A stretch of 50,617 bases of DNA from Lusitaniella coriacea LEGE 07157. Its GTDB lineage: Bacteria; Cyanobacteriota; Cyanobacteriia; Cyanobacteriales; Spirulinaceae. Every line of letters begins with the position of its first letter. Positions within the stretch are counted from its first letter, which is position 1. Of the stretch, positions 36,811-44,354 are shown one piece after another. The position numbers were made by a program, and so were the translations under genes. The notes beneath the pieces were generated by a model. The model was not told the origin of the DNA. It made no database searches and saw only the letters and a list, made by a program, of their open reading frames with translations. Location: positions 1 through 50,617 of the forward strand of contig NZ_JADEWZ010000040.1 in assembly GCF_015207425.1 (NCBI RefSeq), in the 5' to 3' direction.

Positions 36811-37422
36811 ATGGTACAGACTCCTACTTTATTAGAGACTATCGCGTTAACGTTGCCGCGCGCGATCGCGCTGCGCATCACCCCAGAGCAATTTGAAACC
36901 CTCGCGCAACACAACCGCGATTTAAGGTTAGAGAGAACCCACACAGGAGCATTAATTGTGAATCCACCCACCGGATGGGAAACAGGAGAACGGAACGTTA
37001 AATTCTCAATACAACTTGGGAACTGGTGGGAATCGACAGGAGAACCGGGAAAAATTTTCGACTCCTCAACAGGATTCACCCTACCCAATGGCGCAATTCG
37101 CTCTCCCGACGCATCCTGGGTGAGTCAAGAACGGTGGGATGCACTCACTCCCGAACAAAAACGAACCTTCGCCAATATTTGTCCCGATTTTGTGGTGGAA
37201 TTGCGTTCCCAATCCGATACTCTCAAATCCCTCCAGGAGAAGATGGAGGAATATATCGAAAACGGCGCGAGATTGGGATGGTTACTCGACCCCTTCAAAA
37301 AACGAGTGGAAATCTCCCGTCCCGGTCAACCTGTCAAAATATTGAATAACCCCGCACAACTATCGGGAGAGGAAATTTTACCCGGATTTGTCTTAAACTT
37401 GAAACGAATTTGGGGAGCGTAA
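36811..37422 (+). CDS. Uma2-family nuclease-like protein, tandem copy 2
   Basis: The 203-residue protein has the same fold and conserved blocks as the preceding gene (RSPDASWVSQERWDALTPEQ, CPDFVVELRSQSD, LGWLLDPFKKRVEI). About 22 of 203 residues differ, mostly at charged surface positions, so duplication is recent but not immediate. Three bases separate it from the upstream copy and 20 from the following TerD gene, so the three are co-transcribed. Whether the duplicates have separate partners is unknown. Confidence 0.85.
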   Translation: MVQTPTLLETIALTLPRAIALRITPEQFETLAQHNRDLRLERTHTGALIVNPPTGWETGERNVKFSIQLGNWWESTGEPGKIFDSSTGFTLPNGAIRSPDASWVSQERWDALTPEQKRTFANICPDFVVELRSQSDTLKSLQEKMEEYIENGARLGWLLDPFKKRVEISRPGQPVKILNNPAQLSGEEILPGFVLNLKRIWGA

Positions 37423-37442
37423 ATTAAGCAACAGCGAACATT

Positions 37443-38042
37443 ATGACTATTAACCTCAAAAAAGGACAACGCATTTCTCTTGCTAAAGAAGCACCCGGTT
37501 TAACCCGCCTGATGTGCGGACTCGGTTGGGATGTCGCTCAACGTTCCGGCGGATTGCTGAGTTTCCTGAGCAACTCCTCGGATTTTGACCTTGATGCTTC
37601 AGTTCTTTGTCTCAATGCGACCGACAAGCTCAAAAATAACGGCGATGTCATTTACTTTAGTAATTTACGCCATCGTTCCAACGCCATTACTCATCTGGGG
37701 GATAACCTAACCGGAGAAGGTGAAGGCGACGACGAACAAATTGTTGTCGATTTACCGCAAATTCCTCCCGGAATTTCCAAATTAGTGTTTGTGGTTAATA
37801 TTTACAACTGTACTTCTCGCAAACAAGATTTTGGGCAAGTTAACAATGCTTTTGTACGTCTTGTGGATCTTGCCAACAATCGCGAAATCGCTCGGTATAA
37901 TTTATCCGGTCAGGAATATAGCGGGAAGACAGGAATGATAATGGCTGAAATTTATCGCCATAATGGAGACTGGAAAATGGCAGCACTGGGGAATGGAATT
38001 CAGGTGAATGGATTGGAAGAATTAGTACGATCCTACAGTTAA
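37443..38042 (+). CDS. TerD family protein (second of three)
   Basis: The 199-residue TerD paralogue opens with INLKKGQRISLAKEAPGL and has the acidic motif LGDNLTGEGEGDDEQIVVDL. It differs from the other two by an insertion after GLGWDV (QRSGGLLSFLSNSSD) and by Cys residues in place of common hydrophobic ones. It also has a variant SNLRHRSN segment where the others have YNN. The family may use such divergence for different partners. It is translated 20 bases after the second Uma2 gene. Confidence 0.93.
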   Translation: MTINLKKGQRISLAKEAPGLTRLMCGLGWDVAQRSGGLLSFLSNSSDFDLDASVLCLNATDKLKNNGDVIYFSNLRHRSNAITHLGDNLTGEGEGDDEQIVVDLPQIPPGISKLVFVVNIYNCTSRKQDFGQVNNAFVRLVDLANNREIARYNLSGQEYSGKTGMIMAEIYRHNGDWKMAALGNGIQVNGLEELVRSYS

Positions 38043-38170
38043 CTGAATTGTAATTCGCAGTCTGGAAAGAGAAGAAAAGTTTGGGGAGTCAAGATCGAAT
38101 GAAATTAATTTTTATTTGTTCAAAACTACCCTGACGAAACAATAATGTATCTTGAAAGTCAGGAAAGAAA

Positions 38171-38740
38171 ATGCCAATTAATTTAAGCAAAGGCGAACGA
38201 ATCAATCTGTCAAAAGAAGCACCAGGATTGAAAAATGCTTGGGTCGGTTTAGGATGGGATCTCAACGCAACTGATACGGGGACATCTTTTGATTTGGATG
38301 CTTCTGTCTTTATGGTAGGTGCAGCCGGAAAAATTTCCAGCGACCAATATTTTGTGTTCTACAACAATAAAAATTCTCCCGATGCTTCGGTGCAACACCT
38401 CGGCGATAATCGGACTGGGGAAGGAGCGGGAGATGACGAATTGGTGGAAGTAGATTTGAGCAAAGTGGATGCTTCTGTACAAGAGATTGTGTTTGTGGTG
38501 ACGATTCACGATGCAACCCAAAGGCGACAAAATTTCGGACAGGTGAGAAATGCTTATATTCGCATTGCGGATTCGATGACAGAACAGGAAATTATGCGAT
38601 ATGAATTGGATGAAGATTTCTCAACGGAAACGGCAATTGAATTTGGCAAGCTCTATCGGAAAGATGGTTCTTGGCGCTTTCAAGCGGTAGGACAAGGATA
38701 TAATGCTGGATTAGAAAAGTTTGTGCAGCAATATTCTTAA
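38171..38740 (+). CDS. TerD family protein (third of three)
   Basis: The 189-residue protein closely resembles the first TerD of the cluster, with INLSKGERINLSKEAPGLK, VGLGWDLNATDTG, the acidic loop LGDNRTGEGAGDDELVEVDL and NFGQVRNAYIRI. AGGAAAG just before the ATG serves as ribosome binding site. A gap of 128 AT-rich bases separates it from the second TerD, so it may have its own promoter. Confidence 0.93.
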   Translation: MPINLSKGERINLSKEAPGLKNAWVGLGWDLNATDTGTSFDLDASVFMVGAAGKISSDQYFVFYNNKNSPDASVQHLGDNRTGEGAGDDELVEVDLSKVDASVQEIVFVVTIHDATQRRQNFGQVRNAYIRIADSMTEQEIMRYELDEDFSTETAIEFGKLYRKDGSWRFQAVGQGYNAGLEKFVQQYS

Positions 38741-38770
38741 GTTAAGAGAATTCGCAAGTCTAAAATCTTT

Positions 38771-38801
38771 AGGTTGGGTTTTATCTTACAGAACCCAGCC
38801 T
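38771..38801 (+). other. Hairpin between third terD and vWA gene
   Basis: AGGTTGGGTT (38771-38780) pairs with AACCCAGCCT (38792-38801) with one G-U pair and an 11-base loop. No clear T-tract follows. It may be an attenuator or a dispersed repeat fragment; it shares GTTGGGTTT with the palindromes near 22.8 and 23.1 kb. Confidence 0.4.
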
Positions 38802-38845
38802 TTGAAGGTTTTGAAATTCAAAGTTGTATAAGTGGGATTTTAAAA

Positions 38846-39628
38846 ATGGCAATTTCTCTCGAAAAACTAGAAAAAGAAGCACCAAAACTAATCGATTTAG
38901 CGAAGAAGGCGGATATTTCTTTAAAGAAGGCAAACTTATCCGAGCATGATGCAAAGGTTGCTCTTTGTTTGGATATTTCCGGTTCGATGTCCCAGCTTTA
39001 TTATTCAGGGAAAATTCAGCAATTTGCAGAGAAAATTTTGGCTTTGGGATGTCGTTTTGATGATGATGGTTCGATTGATATTTTTCTGTTTGGTGCGAAC
39101 GCTCATATTCCCGGTGAAATGACGTTACAAAATTTCAATAATTTCATTGGTGATATTCAACAAAAATACCCTTTGGAAGGAGGAACTTATTACGGGAAAG
39201 TCATGAAAACGATCCGCAATTTTTATTTTCCTCAAGGGAAAGGCGGCACTGTTAATGCTCCAGTTTCTTCTAATAAACCAATCTATGTAATGTTTGTGAC
39301 GGATGGTGCAACGGGAGATGAAAGCCTGAGCGAACAACAGCTAAAATGGTCGTCTTACGAACCTATTTTTTGGCAGTTTATGGCGATAGGTAAATCCAAT
39401 AGAAATGTAAAAAAAGGTGGAATTAAGGGGTTCTTTTCTAAGCTTGCTGCGAGCGATTTTAGCTTTTTGGAAGGTTTGGACGACTTGAGAGGTCGCTATC
39501 TTGATAATTCGGATTTCTTTAGCGTTGAAGACCCGGAAGCAATCAGCAACCAAGACTTGTACGATTTGTTGATGACGGAATATCCCAATTGGGTAAAAGC
39601 GGTACAAAGTAAAGGTTTATTGAAATAA
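38846..39628 (+). CDS. TerF-like von Willebrand factor A domain protein
   Basis: The frame opens at 38774, but the ATG at 38846 (MAISLEKLEKEAPKLIDLAK) is a natural start and gives 260 residues. The MIDAS metal site is visible as DISGSM (about 49-54), with GGTYYGK and TDGATG as the other coordinating segments. This vWA type is the one seen in TerF and in ter-associated vWA proteins. It may bind the TerD proteins or a substrate in a Ca2+/Mg2+-dependent way (inference). It closes the Ter cluster. There is no N-terminal TerD domain, unlike long TerF. Confidence 0.85.
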   Translation: MAISLEKLEKEAPKLIDLAKKADISLKKANLSEHDAKVALCLDISGSMSQLYYSGKIQQFAEKILALGCRFDDDGSIDIFLFGANAHIPGEMTLQNFNNFIGDIQQKYPLEGGTYYGKVMKTIRNFYFPQGKGGTVNAPVSSNKPIYVMFVTDGATGDESLSEQQLKWSSYEPIFWQFMAIGKSNRNVKKGGIKGFFSKLAASDFSFLEGLDDLRGRYLDNSDFFSVEDPEAISNQDLYDLLMTEYPNWVKAVQSKGLLK

Positions 39629-39752
39629 GCTGTGGCATTTCTCAGACTGATGAGGCGCATTGTTCCCTATGCCCTTAAGCCAATCGTTTTGTCCCCACTG
39701 AACGGGAAAATGCTATAAATTAAAATCTCCTGAGTTTGAAAAGCTGAAAAGA

Positions 39753-40127
39753 ATGGATGCTCAGAAATTAGATGAGTTAGCGCAACGTTTTAAGACATCT
39801 CCAGGGCGTATCTTAGATATTATCCTTGAATTGAGGAGTAAGGGCTGTCCGCCGGAAATGCTGAGTCAGGTTTTGTTTAATGAATTGCTGATTCGGAATT
39901 TTGAGCGGGTGGCGAAGAGATTGCTGATTATTTTAGGATCTTGTAATTTAATTATTTCAATTGTCTTTTTGTTTTTGCAATTGATGCTAATTCCTCAAAA
40001 TTTCAGGTACGACCCAGTGCTTAAAACGGTTTTGGGATGGGGAATTTTAGGGATTTTTCTTTCAGCGAGTATTGCTATTGCTGGAATTGTATTTTGTCGA
40101 AAAATTCTTGAGAATTTTACAATTTAA
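39753..40127 (+). CDS. Hypothetical two-helix membrane protein
   Basis: I recognise no family. The 124-residue protein has a charged, helical N-terminal 50 residues with a repeating Leu pattern (AQRFKTSPGRILDIILELRS). Two membrane segments follow at about 57-78 and 95-112, and a short basic tail. The N-terminus should face the cytoplasm. Its stop codon overlaps the start of the next gene in TAATG, showing translational coupling with a secreted TPR-like protein. The proximity to the Ter cluster (125 bases) may be chance. Confidence 0.6.
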   Translation: MDAQKLDELAQRFKTSPGRILDIILELRSKGCPPEMLSQVLFNELLIRNFERVAKRLLIILGSCNLIISIVFLFLQLMLIPQNFRYDPVLKTVLGWGILGIFLSASIAIAGIVFCRKILENFTI

Positions 40128-40684
40128 TGAATTACCAAAAATTGACGGCTATTTGTTTTGGACTCTTAATCATTATCGGATTGAGTTGTGGCGTTGCTCC
40201 AAGTCTTGCCGCGGAGACAGGAACGTTGGAAAATGAGATAGAGCAGTGTTTGGCGTTAGAAGGAGAAGCTGCATTGGCGGGTTGCGATCGCGCGATCGAA
40301 ATCGATCCCAGCAGCGCGATCGCGTGGTACGGTCGAGCCAGGGCATTAGAAACTCTAAATCGCACCCCAGAAGCTACAACCGCAGACACTCGCGCTCAAC
40401 TCCTCGCTCAATACTACAATTGTCTCTCTACCGTACTGGGACGACGGCAAGAGGTTGCAAATTTATTAAATGACGAAGAGCGAATTGCTGAAATCGATCG
40501 CGCAATTTCAAGCGGGGAAGTTGATGGGGAACCGCTCAACGACGAACAAAAGCAGCGACTGCAAGAGATTCGAGAACAAATTCTTGCCTTGCAACAAGAT
40601 GCTTCGTCTCTAGATGCAAAAACGAAAAATACTCTCGACCAATGTCGCACGCGCTTGCAAGAGATTTTACAGGAACGATTTTAG
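40127..40684 (+). CDS. Secreted TPR-containing hypothetical protein
   Basis: The 185-residue protein has an N-terminal signal peptide (about 1-28, cleavage near SLAA-ET), then an N-terminal Glu-rich stretch with Cys, and one tetratricopeptide-like unit (CDRAIEIDPSSAIAWYGRAR). The rest is a helical Glu/Gln-rich coil ending near a Cys. The two Cys groups could form disulfides in the periplasm. No catalytic motif is visible. Overlap by one base with the upstream membrane-protein gene (TAATG) indicates that the two are made together and may form a complex. Confidence 0.65.
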   Translation: MNYQKLTAICFGLLIIIGLSCGVAPSLAAETGTLENEIEQCLALEGEAALAGCDRAIEIDPSSAIAWYGRARALETLNRTPEATTADTRAQLLAQYYNCLSTVLGRRQEVANLLNDEERIAEIDRAISSGEVDGEPLNDEQKQRLQEIREQILALQQDASSLDAKTKNTLDQCRTRLQEILQERF

Positions 40685-40830
40685 TGCAGCGATCGCGCGG
40701 ACTCAATCACCCCTCACCGTTAACGCCAATAAAAATAGACCGAGTTCGTTTTTGAGAGTCTTCTGTTTACTATAAAATCGTTAACCTGTCTTTTTCTCCG
40801 TCACAACCGACTCAACGCTTGCCAACGCTT

Positions 40831-41115
40831 ATGCTCTCAATCGAACTGACTCAAAAGATCGCTCCTGTTGAAGATGTCTTGATGCAAAACCTCGCCGACG
40901 AAGCAGTTCTGCTCAATCTGCAAAACGAAGCCTACTACGGCTTAGACGATGTGGGAACCCGAATGTTGACCGTGCTGCAAGCGTCGGAATCCATCAAAAT
41001 AGCCTATCAGCAGCTTGCAGAAGAGTACGAAGTGGATCCAGCCGTTCTCAAACAAGATTTACTCGATTTTATTGAAAAACTTCTCGAACACGGGTTAGTT
41101 AGACTCAGCGAGTAG
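40831..41115 (+). CDS. PqqD-like RiPP recognition element (lasso B1)
   Basis: The protein is 94 residues if read from the ATG at 40831; an upstream TTG (40819) is possible but unneeded. It has the PqqD/RRE fold pattern: an N-terminal strand, the segment EAVLLNLQNEAYYGLDDVGTRML and a C-terminal helical pair. Split lasso systems use such B1 proteins to bind the precursor leader and deliver it to the protease and cyclase (family knowledge). It is the first gene of the RiPP locus and is followed 83 bases later by the cyclase gene. No B2 protease domain is fused to it. Confidence 0.88.
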   Translation: MLSIELTQKIAPVEDVLMQNLADEAVLLNLQNEAYYGLDDVGTRMLTVLQASESIKIAYQQLAEEYEVDPAVLKQDLLDFIEKLLEHGLVRLSE

Positions 41116-41198
41116 TTAATCTCTTCACAAAAGGTCAAAATCAAAGAGAATGCTTTCTGTTCGCCGTTATTATGCACAATTTCAATGCGAGATAGTTT

Positions 41199-43022
41199 AT
41201 GAGCGGCATTTGCGGCATCTTACACTTAGATGAAGAACCGATCGATCGCGCGTTACTGAAAAAAATGACGGCGTTCTTGGCGTATCGGGGATCTGACGCA
41301 AAAAATTTGTGGATTGAGGGGTCTGTGGCATTTGGACATTGCTTATTGCGAACGACCAACGAAGCAGTACGGGAACGACAACCCTACACCCTAGATGGCG
41401 AGACATACATTATCGCCGACGCGCGAATTGATGGTAGAGAAACTTTAATTCCCCGACTGCAAGCGAAAGGGTGTGAAGTAACAACAAAAGATCCCGATAG
41501 CGCTTTAATTCTCCATGCTTATGGAGTTTGGGGGGAAGATTGCCTCGAATATTTATTGGGAGATTTTGCCTTTGGAATTTGGGATGAGAGGAAACAGCGT
41601 TTATTTTGCGCCCGCGATCCTTTCGGCATTAAATTGTTCTACTACGCCCATCTAGGAAACTGTTTCATTTTCAGCAATACCCTGAACTGTATTCGCTGCC
41701 ATCCTAAAGTGTCCCAGGAATTAAACGATCGCGCGATCGCGGACTTTCTCCTGTTCGACCTTAACACCGACCTCAAAACCACCACCTTCGCCGATATTCA
41801 GTGCTTGCCAGCAGCCTCAAAACTGACCCTCGAAGCGGGAAACCTACAACAAAAAACTTACTGGACGCTGCCCATTCCCGAACAAATTCGCTACAAAAAG
41901 GCAACGGATTACCTCGAACATTTCCGAGAATTAATGGGTCTAGCGGTTAAAGATCGCCTGCGCGCTGAAAATGCCTCGATTTTCCTCAGTGGCGGATTAG
42001 ACTCGACTGCTATTGCCCTTGCCGCTGTCGAAGGGGCAACCCCCCTCAATCTACAAGCCATTACAGTCGGCTACGAGCGCCTCATTCCCGATGAGGAAAG
42101 GGACTATGCCCAACTCGCCGCCAAAGCGCTAGAAATCCCTTCTACCTACCTTATAGCCGACGATTGCACTCTCTACCAAGGATGGGACAAATCCGAACTC
42201 CACTTTCCCGAACCTCGCCATGCCCCCCTTGCCCTGATTACCCTCAAGCAACTGCAACAAGCTGCCCGCCATAGTCCCATCGTCCTTTGCGGTCAAGGCG
42301 GCGACGAAGCCCTAAAATTCTCCACCGTCGCAGAAATGTTACCCGGAATGCCTTGGAGAAATATTGCGGTAGATGCGGTACGCTGCCTTCTGTTTTACAA
42401 CTTACAACCCGCCTGGGGATCGGGTTTTTTAGGGCAAATTCGACGCTGGCAAGGCAAACAACCGCAACTCCCGTCCTTACCCCCTTGGCTTAATCCAGAT
42501 TTGGTCGAACGCTTCGATTTAAATGCCCGGTGGGAGAGATTTCAACAGCCCTCAGCCAAAGGTTTTCATCCACCGCGCGATCGCGCCTATCAAAGTTTAC
42601 AACCCACTCCTTTATGGAACCTCAATTTTGTCGCCTACGACCCCGGTACAACCCAAATTCCCGTAGAAGTCCGCTTGCCCTTTCTCGATTTGCGCCTGCT
42701 CGACTATCTCCTTTCCCTCCCTCCGCTCCCCTGGTGCGCGGACAAAACACTGTTGCGCCTTGCCTTGCGGGGCAAACTGCCAGATCCCATTTGTCAGCGA
42801 CCCAAAACGCCTCTTGCCGCTAATCCCGTTTGCGCGCACTTCAAAAATCAACAGGCAACACTTCTGCAAAACTTCACCCCCTCATCCCAACTCAAAGCCT
42901 ATATCAACCCGCAAAAATGGCAAGAAGTTCTATCGTGTAAGATGAGTACTTGGCAAACTTGGAGAAATTTACGCCCCATCAGTCTGGGGTACTGGTTGGA
43001 GGGTTTTAAGCACCCCTTTTGA
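41199..43022 (+). CDS. Asparagine-synthetase-like lasso peptide cyclase (C protein)
   Basis: The 607-residue protein has an N-terminal glutaminase-like domain that begins MSGICG. The catalytic Cys2 of true amidotransferases is Ser here, so glutamine hydrolysis is unlikely, as in lasso cyclases. The synthetase domain has the PPi loop SGGLDS at 264-269 and the conserved CGQGGDE (about 365-371). Lasso cyclases activate an Asp or Glu side chain of the core with ATP and close the macrolactam with the N-terminal amine. It sits between the leader-binding B1 gene and the precursor gene on the same strand. Alternatives: another asparagine-synthetase-like amide former, but the neighbours favour the lasso role. 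Confidence 0.85.
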   Translation: MSGICGILHLDEEPIDRALLKKMTAFLAYRGSDAKNLWIEGSVAFGHCLLRTTNEAVRERQPYTLDGETYIIADARIDGRETLIPRLQAKGCEVTTKDPDSALILHAYGVWGEDCLEYLLGDFAFGIWDERKQRLFCARDPFGIKLFYYAHLGNCFIFSNTLNCIRCHPKVSQELNDRAIADFLLFDLNTDLKTTTFADIQCLPAASKLTLEAGNLQQKTYWTLPIPEQIRYKKATDYLEHFRELMGLAVKDRLRAENASIFLSGGLDSTAIALAAVEGATPLNLQAITVGYERLIPDEERDYAQLAAKALEIPSTYLIADDCTLYQGWDKSELHFPEPRHAPLALITLKQLQQAARHSPIVLCGQGGDEALKFSTVAEMLPGMPWRNIAVDAVRCLLFYNLQPAWGSGFLGQIRRWQGKQPQLPSLPPWLNPDLVERFDLNARWERFQQPSAKGFHPPRDRAYQSLQPTPLWNLNFVAYDPGTTQIPVEVRLPFLDLRLLDYLLSLPPLPWCADKTLLRLALRGKLPDPICQRPKTPLAANPVCAHFKNQQATLLQNFTPSSQLKAYINPQKWQEVLSCKMSTWQTWRNLRPISLGYWLEGFKHPF

Positions 43023-43103
43023 CCCTGAAGGAAATCTCTATCACTTCGCGATCGCGGTTTGTTTGCTACAACATACACAATGCTAGTTAGGGAGACAATT
43101 CTC

Positions 43104-43253
43104 ATGTCCGCTCAATACAACAATCAAAAACAGCCTTATCATCAACCTCAAGTCAAGATTTACGGCGATATCAAAAACCTCACCCTGTCCGTGGCTATCG
43201 AAGGCAACATCGATGGTGCGGGTCAAGATGCCGTTCCCAATAAAACTGACTAA
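43104..43253 (+). CDS. Lasso-type RiPP precursor peptide
   Basis: The 49-residue peptide starts at the ATG at 43104, with GGGAG at 43090-43094 nine bases upstream; an in-frame upstream start at 43059 lacks such a site. Residues 12-27 read YHQPQVKIYGDIKNLT and fit the lasso leader rule YxxPx(L/V)x3Gx5T. Taking Thr27 as position -2, cleavage lies after Leu28. The core is residues 29-49, beginning SVAIEGNID and ending PNKTD. Core residue 9 is Asp37, where a Ser29-Asp37 nine-residue ring would form. The tail has no aromatic residue. It is eight bases ahead of the kinase-like gene, so both are translated from one message. Confidence 0.82.
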   Translation: MSAQYNNQKQPYHQPQVKIYGDIKNLTLSVAIEGNIDGAGQDAVPNKTD

Positions 43254-43261
43254 CCCCAGGA

Positions 43262-44257
43262 ATGCCCCACTATCGCGCCTACGGACTGACGCTATTTGCC
43301 AATGCCCCGATTCCAGGCTTAGTCGCCCTCGTGCAGCCACTCTCTTCATCGCCGGATATTTGCGTTGAGTTGGATGCAATGCCCTCCTTTTGGCATCCCC
43401 AACTCCAAAACAGCGAATCGGCGCGAGCCTGGTATGTCAGCCACCGCCAAGATGCTCAAGGTCAACCGATTTTACAGGCTTGGCAACTTCAACAGGGAGC
43501 TTACTTCCGACTCAAATATTGCGATGGGACTGAATTTATTGTCGATCGCGGCGGTTGTCGCATTTGGGCAAAATGGATCGCTCCTCTCACCCTAGAAGAT
43601 ACAGCTACTTACCTTTTAGGACCTATTTTAGGATTTGTTCTTCGTCTGCGAGGGAGCGTTTGTCTGCACGCCAGTGGCGTTGCCATTCGAGATCGAGCGG
43701 TTCTATTTTTAGGGCAAGCCGGAGCGGGAAAATCCACAACTGCCGCCGCTTTCGCCCAATCTGGCTATCCCGTCCTCTGCGACGACGTTGCTGCCTTGAC
43801 CTTAAAAAACGGACAGTTTTTCGTTCGACCGGGATATCCCCGCCTGCGCCTGTGGTCAAAATCCGTCATCGCACTGTTCGGCAATCCAGAGTCTCTCCCT
43901 CGCATTGTTCCCACCCATCCCACCTGGGATAAACGCTACCTCGATCTCGTCCAAAACGACTATCGATTTCAAGGGAATTCCTTACCCCTCGCGGGAATTT
44001 ATCGCTTGAGTCAACGCCTCGATCGCGCGATCGCGCCTAAGATCGAAAGGATGTCAAGCCAAGCTGGTATGATGTCACTGATCGCTAACACCTATACCAA
44101 TTACTTATTAACCAAACAGATGCGCTCGACTGAGTTCGAGGTTTTAGGGCAACTCTTGCAATCCGTACCGCTCCAACAGCTTCATCCTCGCGCAGACCCC
44201 AGTTATTTGCCTCAATTGGTCGAGTTAATTGCATCCGATTTAGGAACCGAATCGTAA
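43262..44257 (+). CDS. HPr-kinase-like P-loop protein of the lasso locus
   Basis: The 331-residue protein has a P-loop GQAGAGKSTT starting at residue 151 and a downstream CDDVAAL. This is the pattern of HPr serine kinase/phosphorylase-like proteins; the N-terminal 130 residues are unlike HPrK. Such proteins occur in lasso gene clusters, where some phosphorylate a C-terminal Ser of the precursor (paeninodin-type systems, established family knowledge). Here the last core residue is Asp with Thr just before it, so the substrate site is unclear. AGGA directly in front of the ATG and only eight bases after the precursor stop suggests translational coupling. Confidence 0.8.
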   Translation: MPHYRAYGLTLFANAPIPGLVALVQPLSSSPDICVELDAMPSFWHPQLQNSESARAWYVSHRQDAQGQPILQAWQLQQGAYFRLKYCDGTEFIVDRGGCRIWAKWIAPLTLEDTATYLLGPILGFVLRLRGSVCLHASGVAIRDRAVLFLGQAGAGKSTTAAAFAQSGYPVLCDDVAALTLKNGQFFVRPGYPRLRLWSKSVIALFGNPESLPRIVPTHPTWDKRYLDLVQNDYRFQGNSLPLAGIYRLSQRLDRAIAPKIERMSSQAGMMSLIANTYTNYLLTKQMRSTEFEVLGQLLQSVPLQQLHPRADPSYLPQLVELIASDLGTES

Positions 44258-44354
44258 TATTTAACACTCGACAGATGCTCAAAAAAATGGTTGTCTAGGT
44301 ATTCTGATGAGTCCAACTCAGGTTATTTTATAAAAAAATATTGATTTTTGTGTA

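Noticed and set aside
43059-43103. Upstream extension of the RiPP precursor
   Set aside because: The ATG at 43104 has a good ribosome binding site and yields a normal-length leader; the extra 15 residues lack one.
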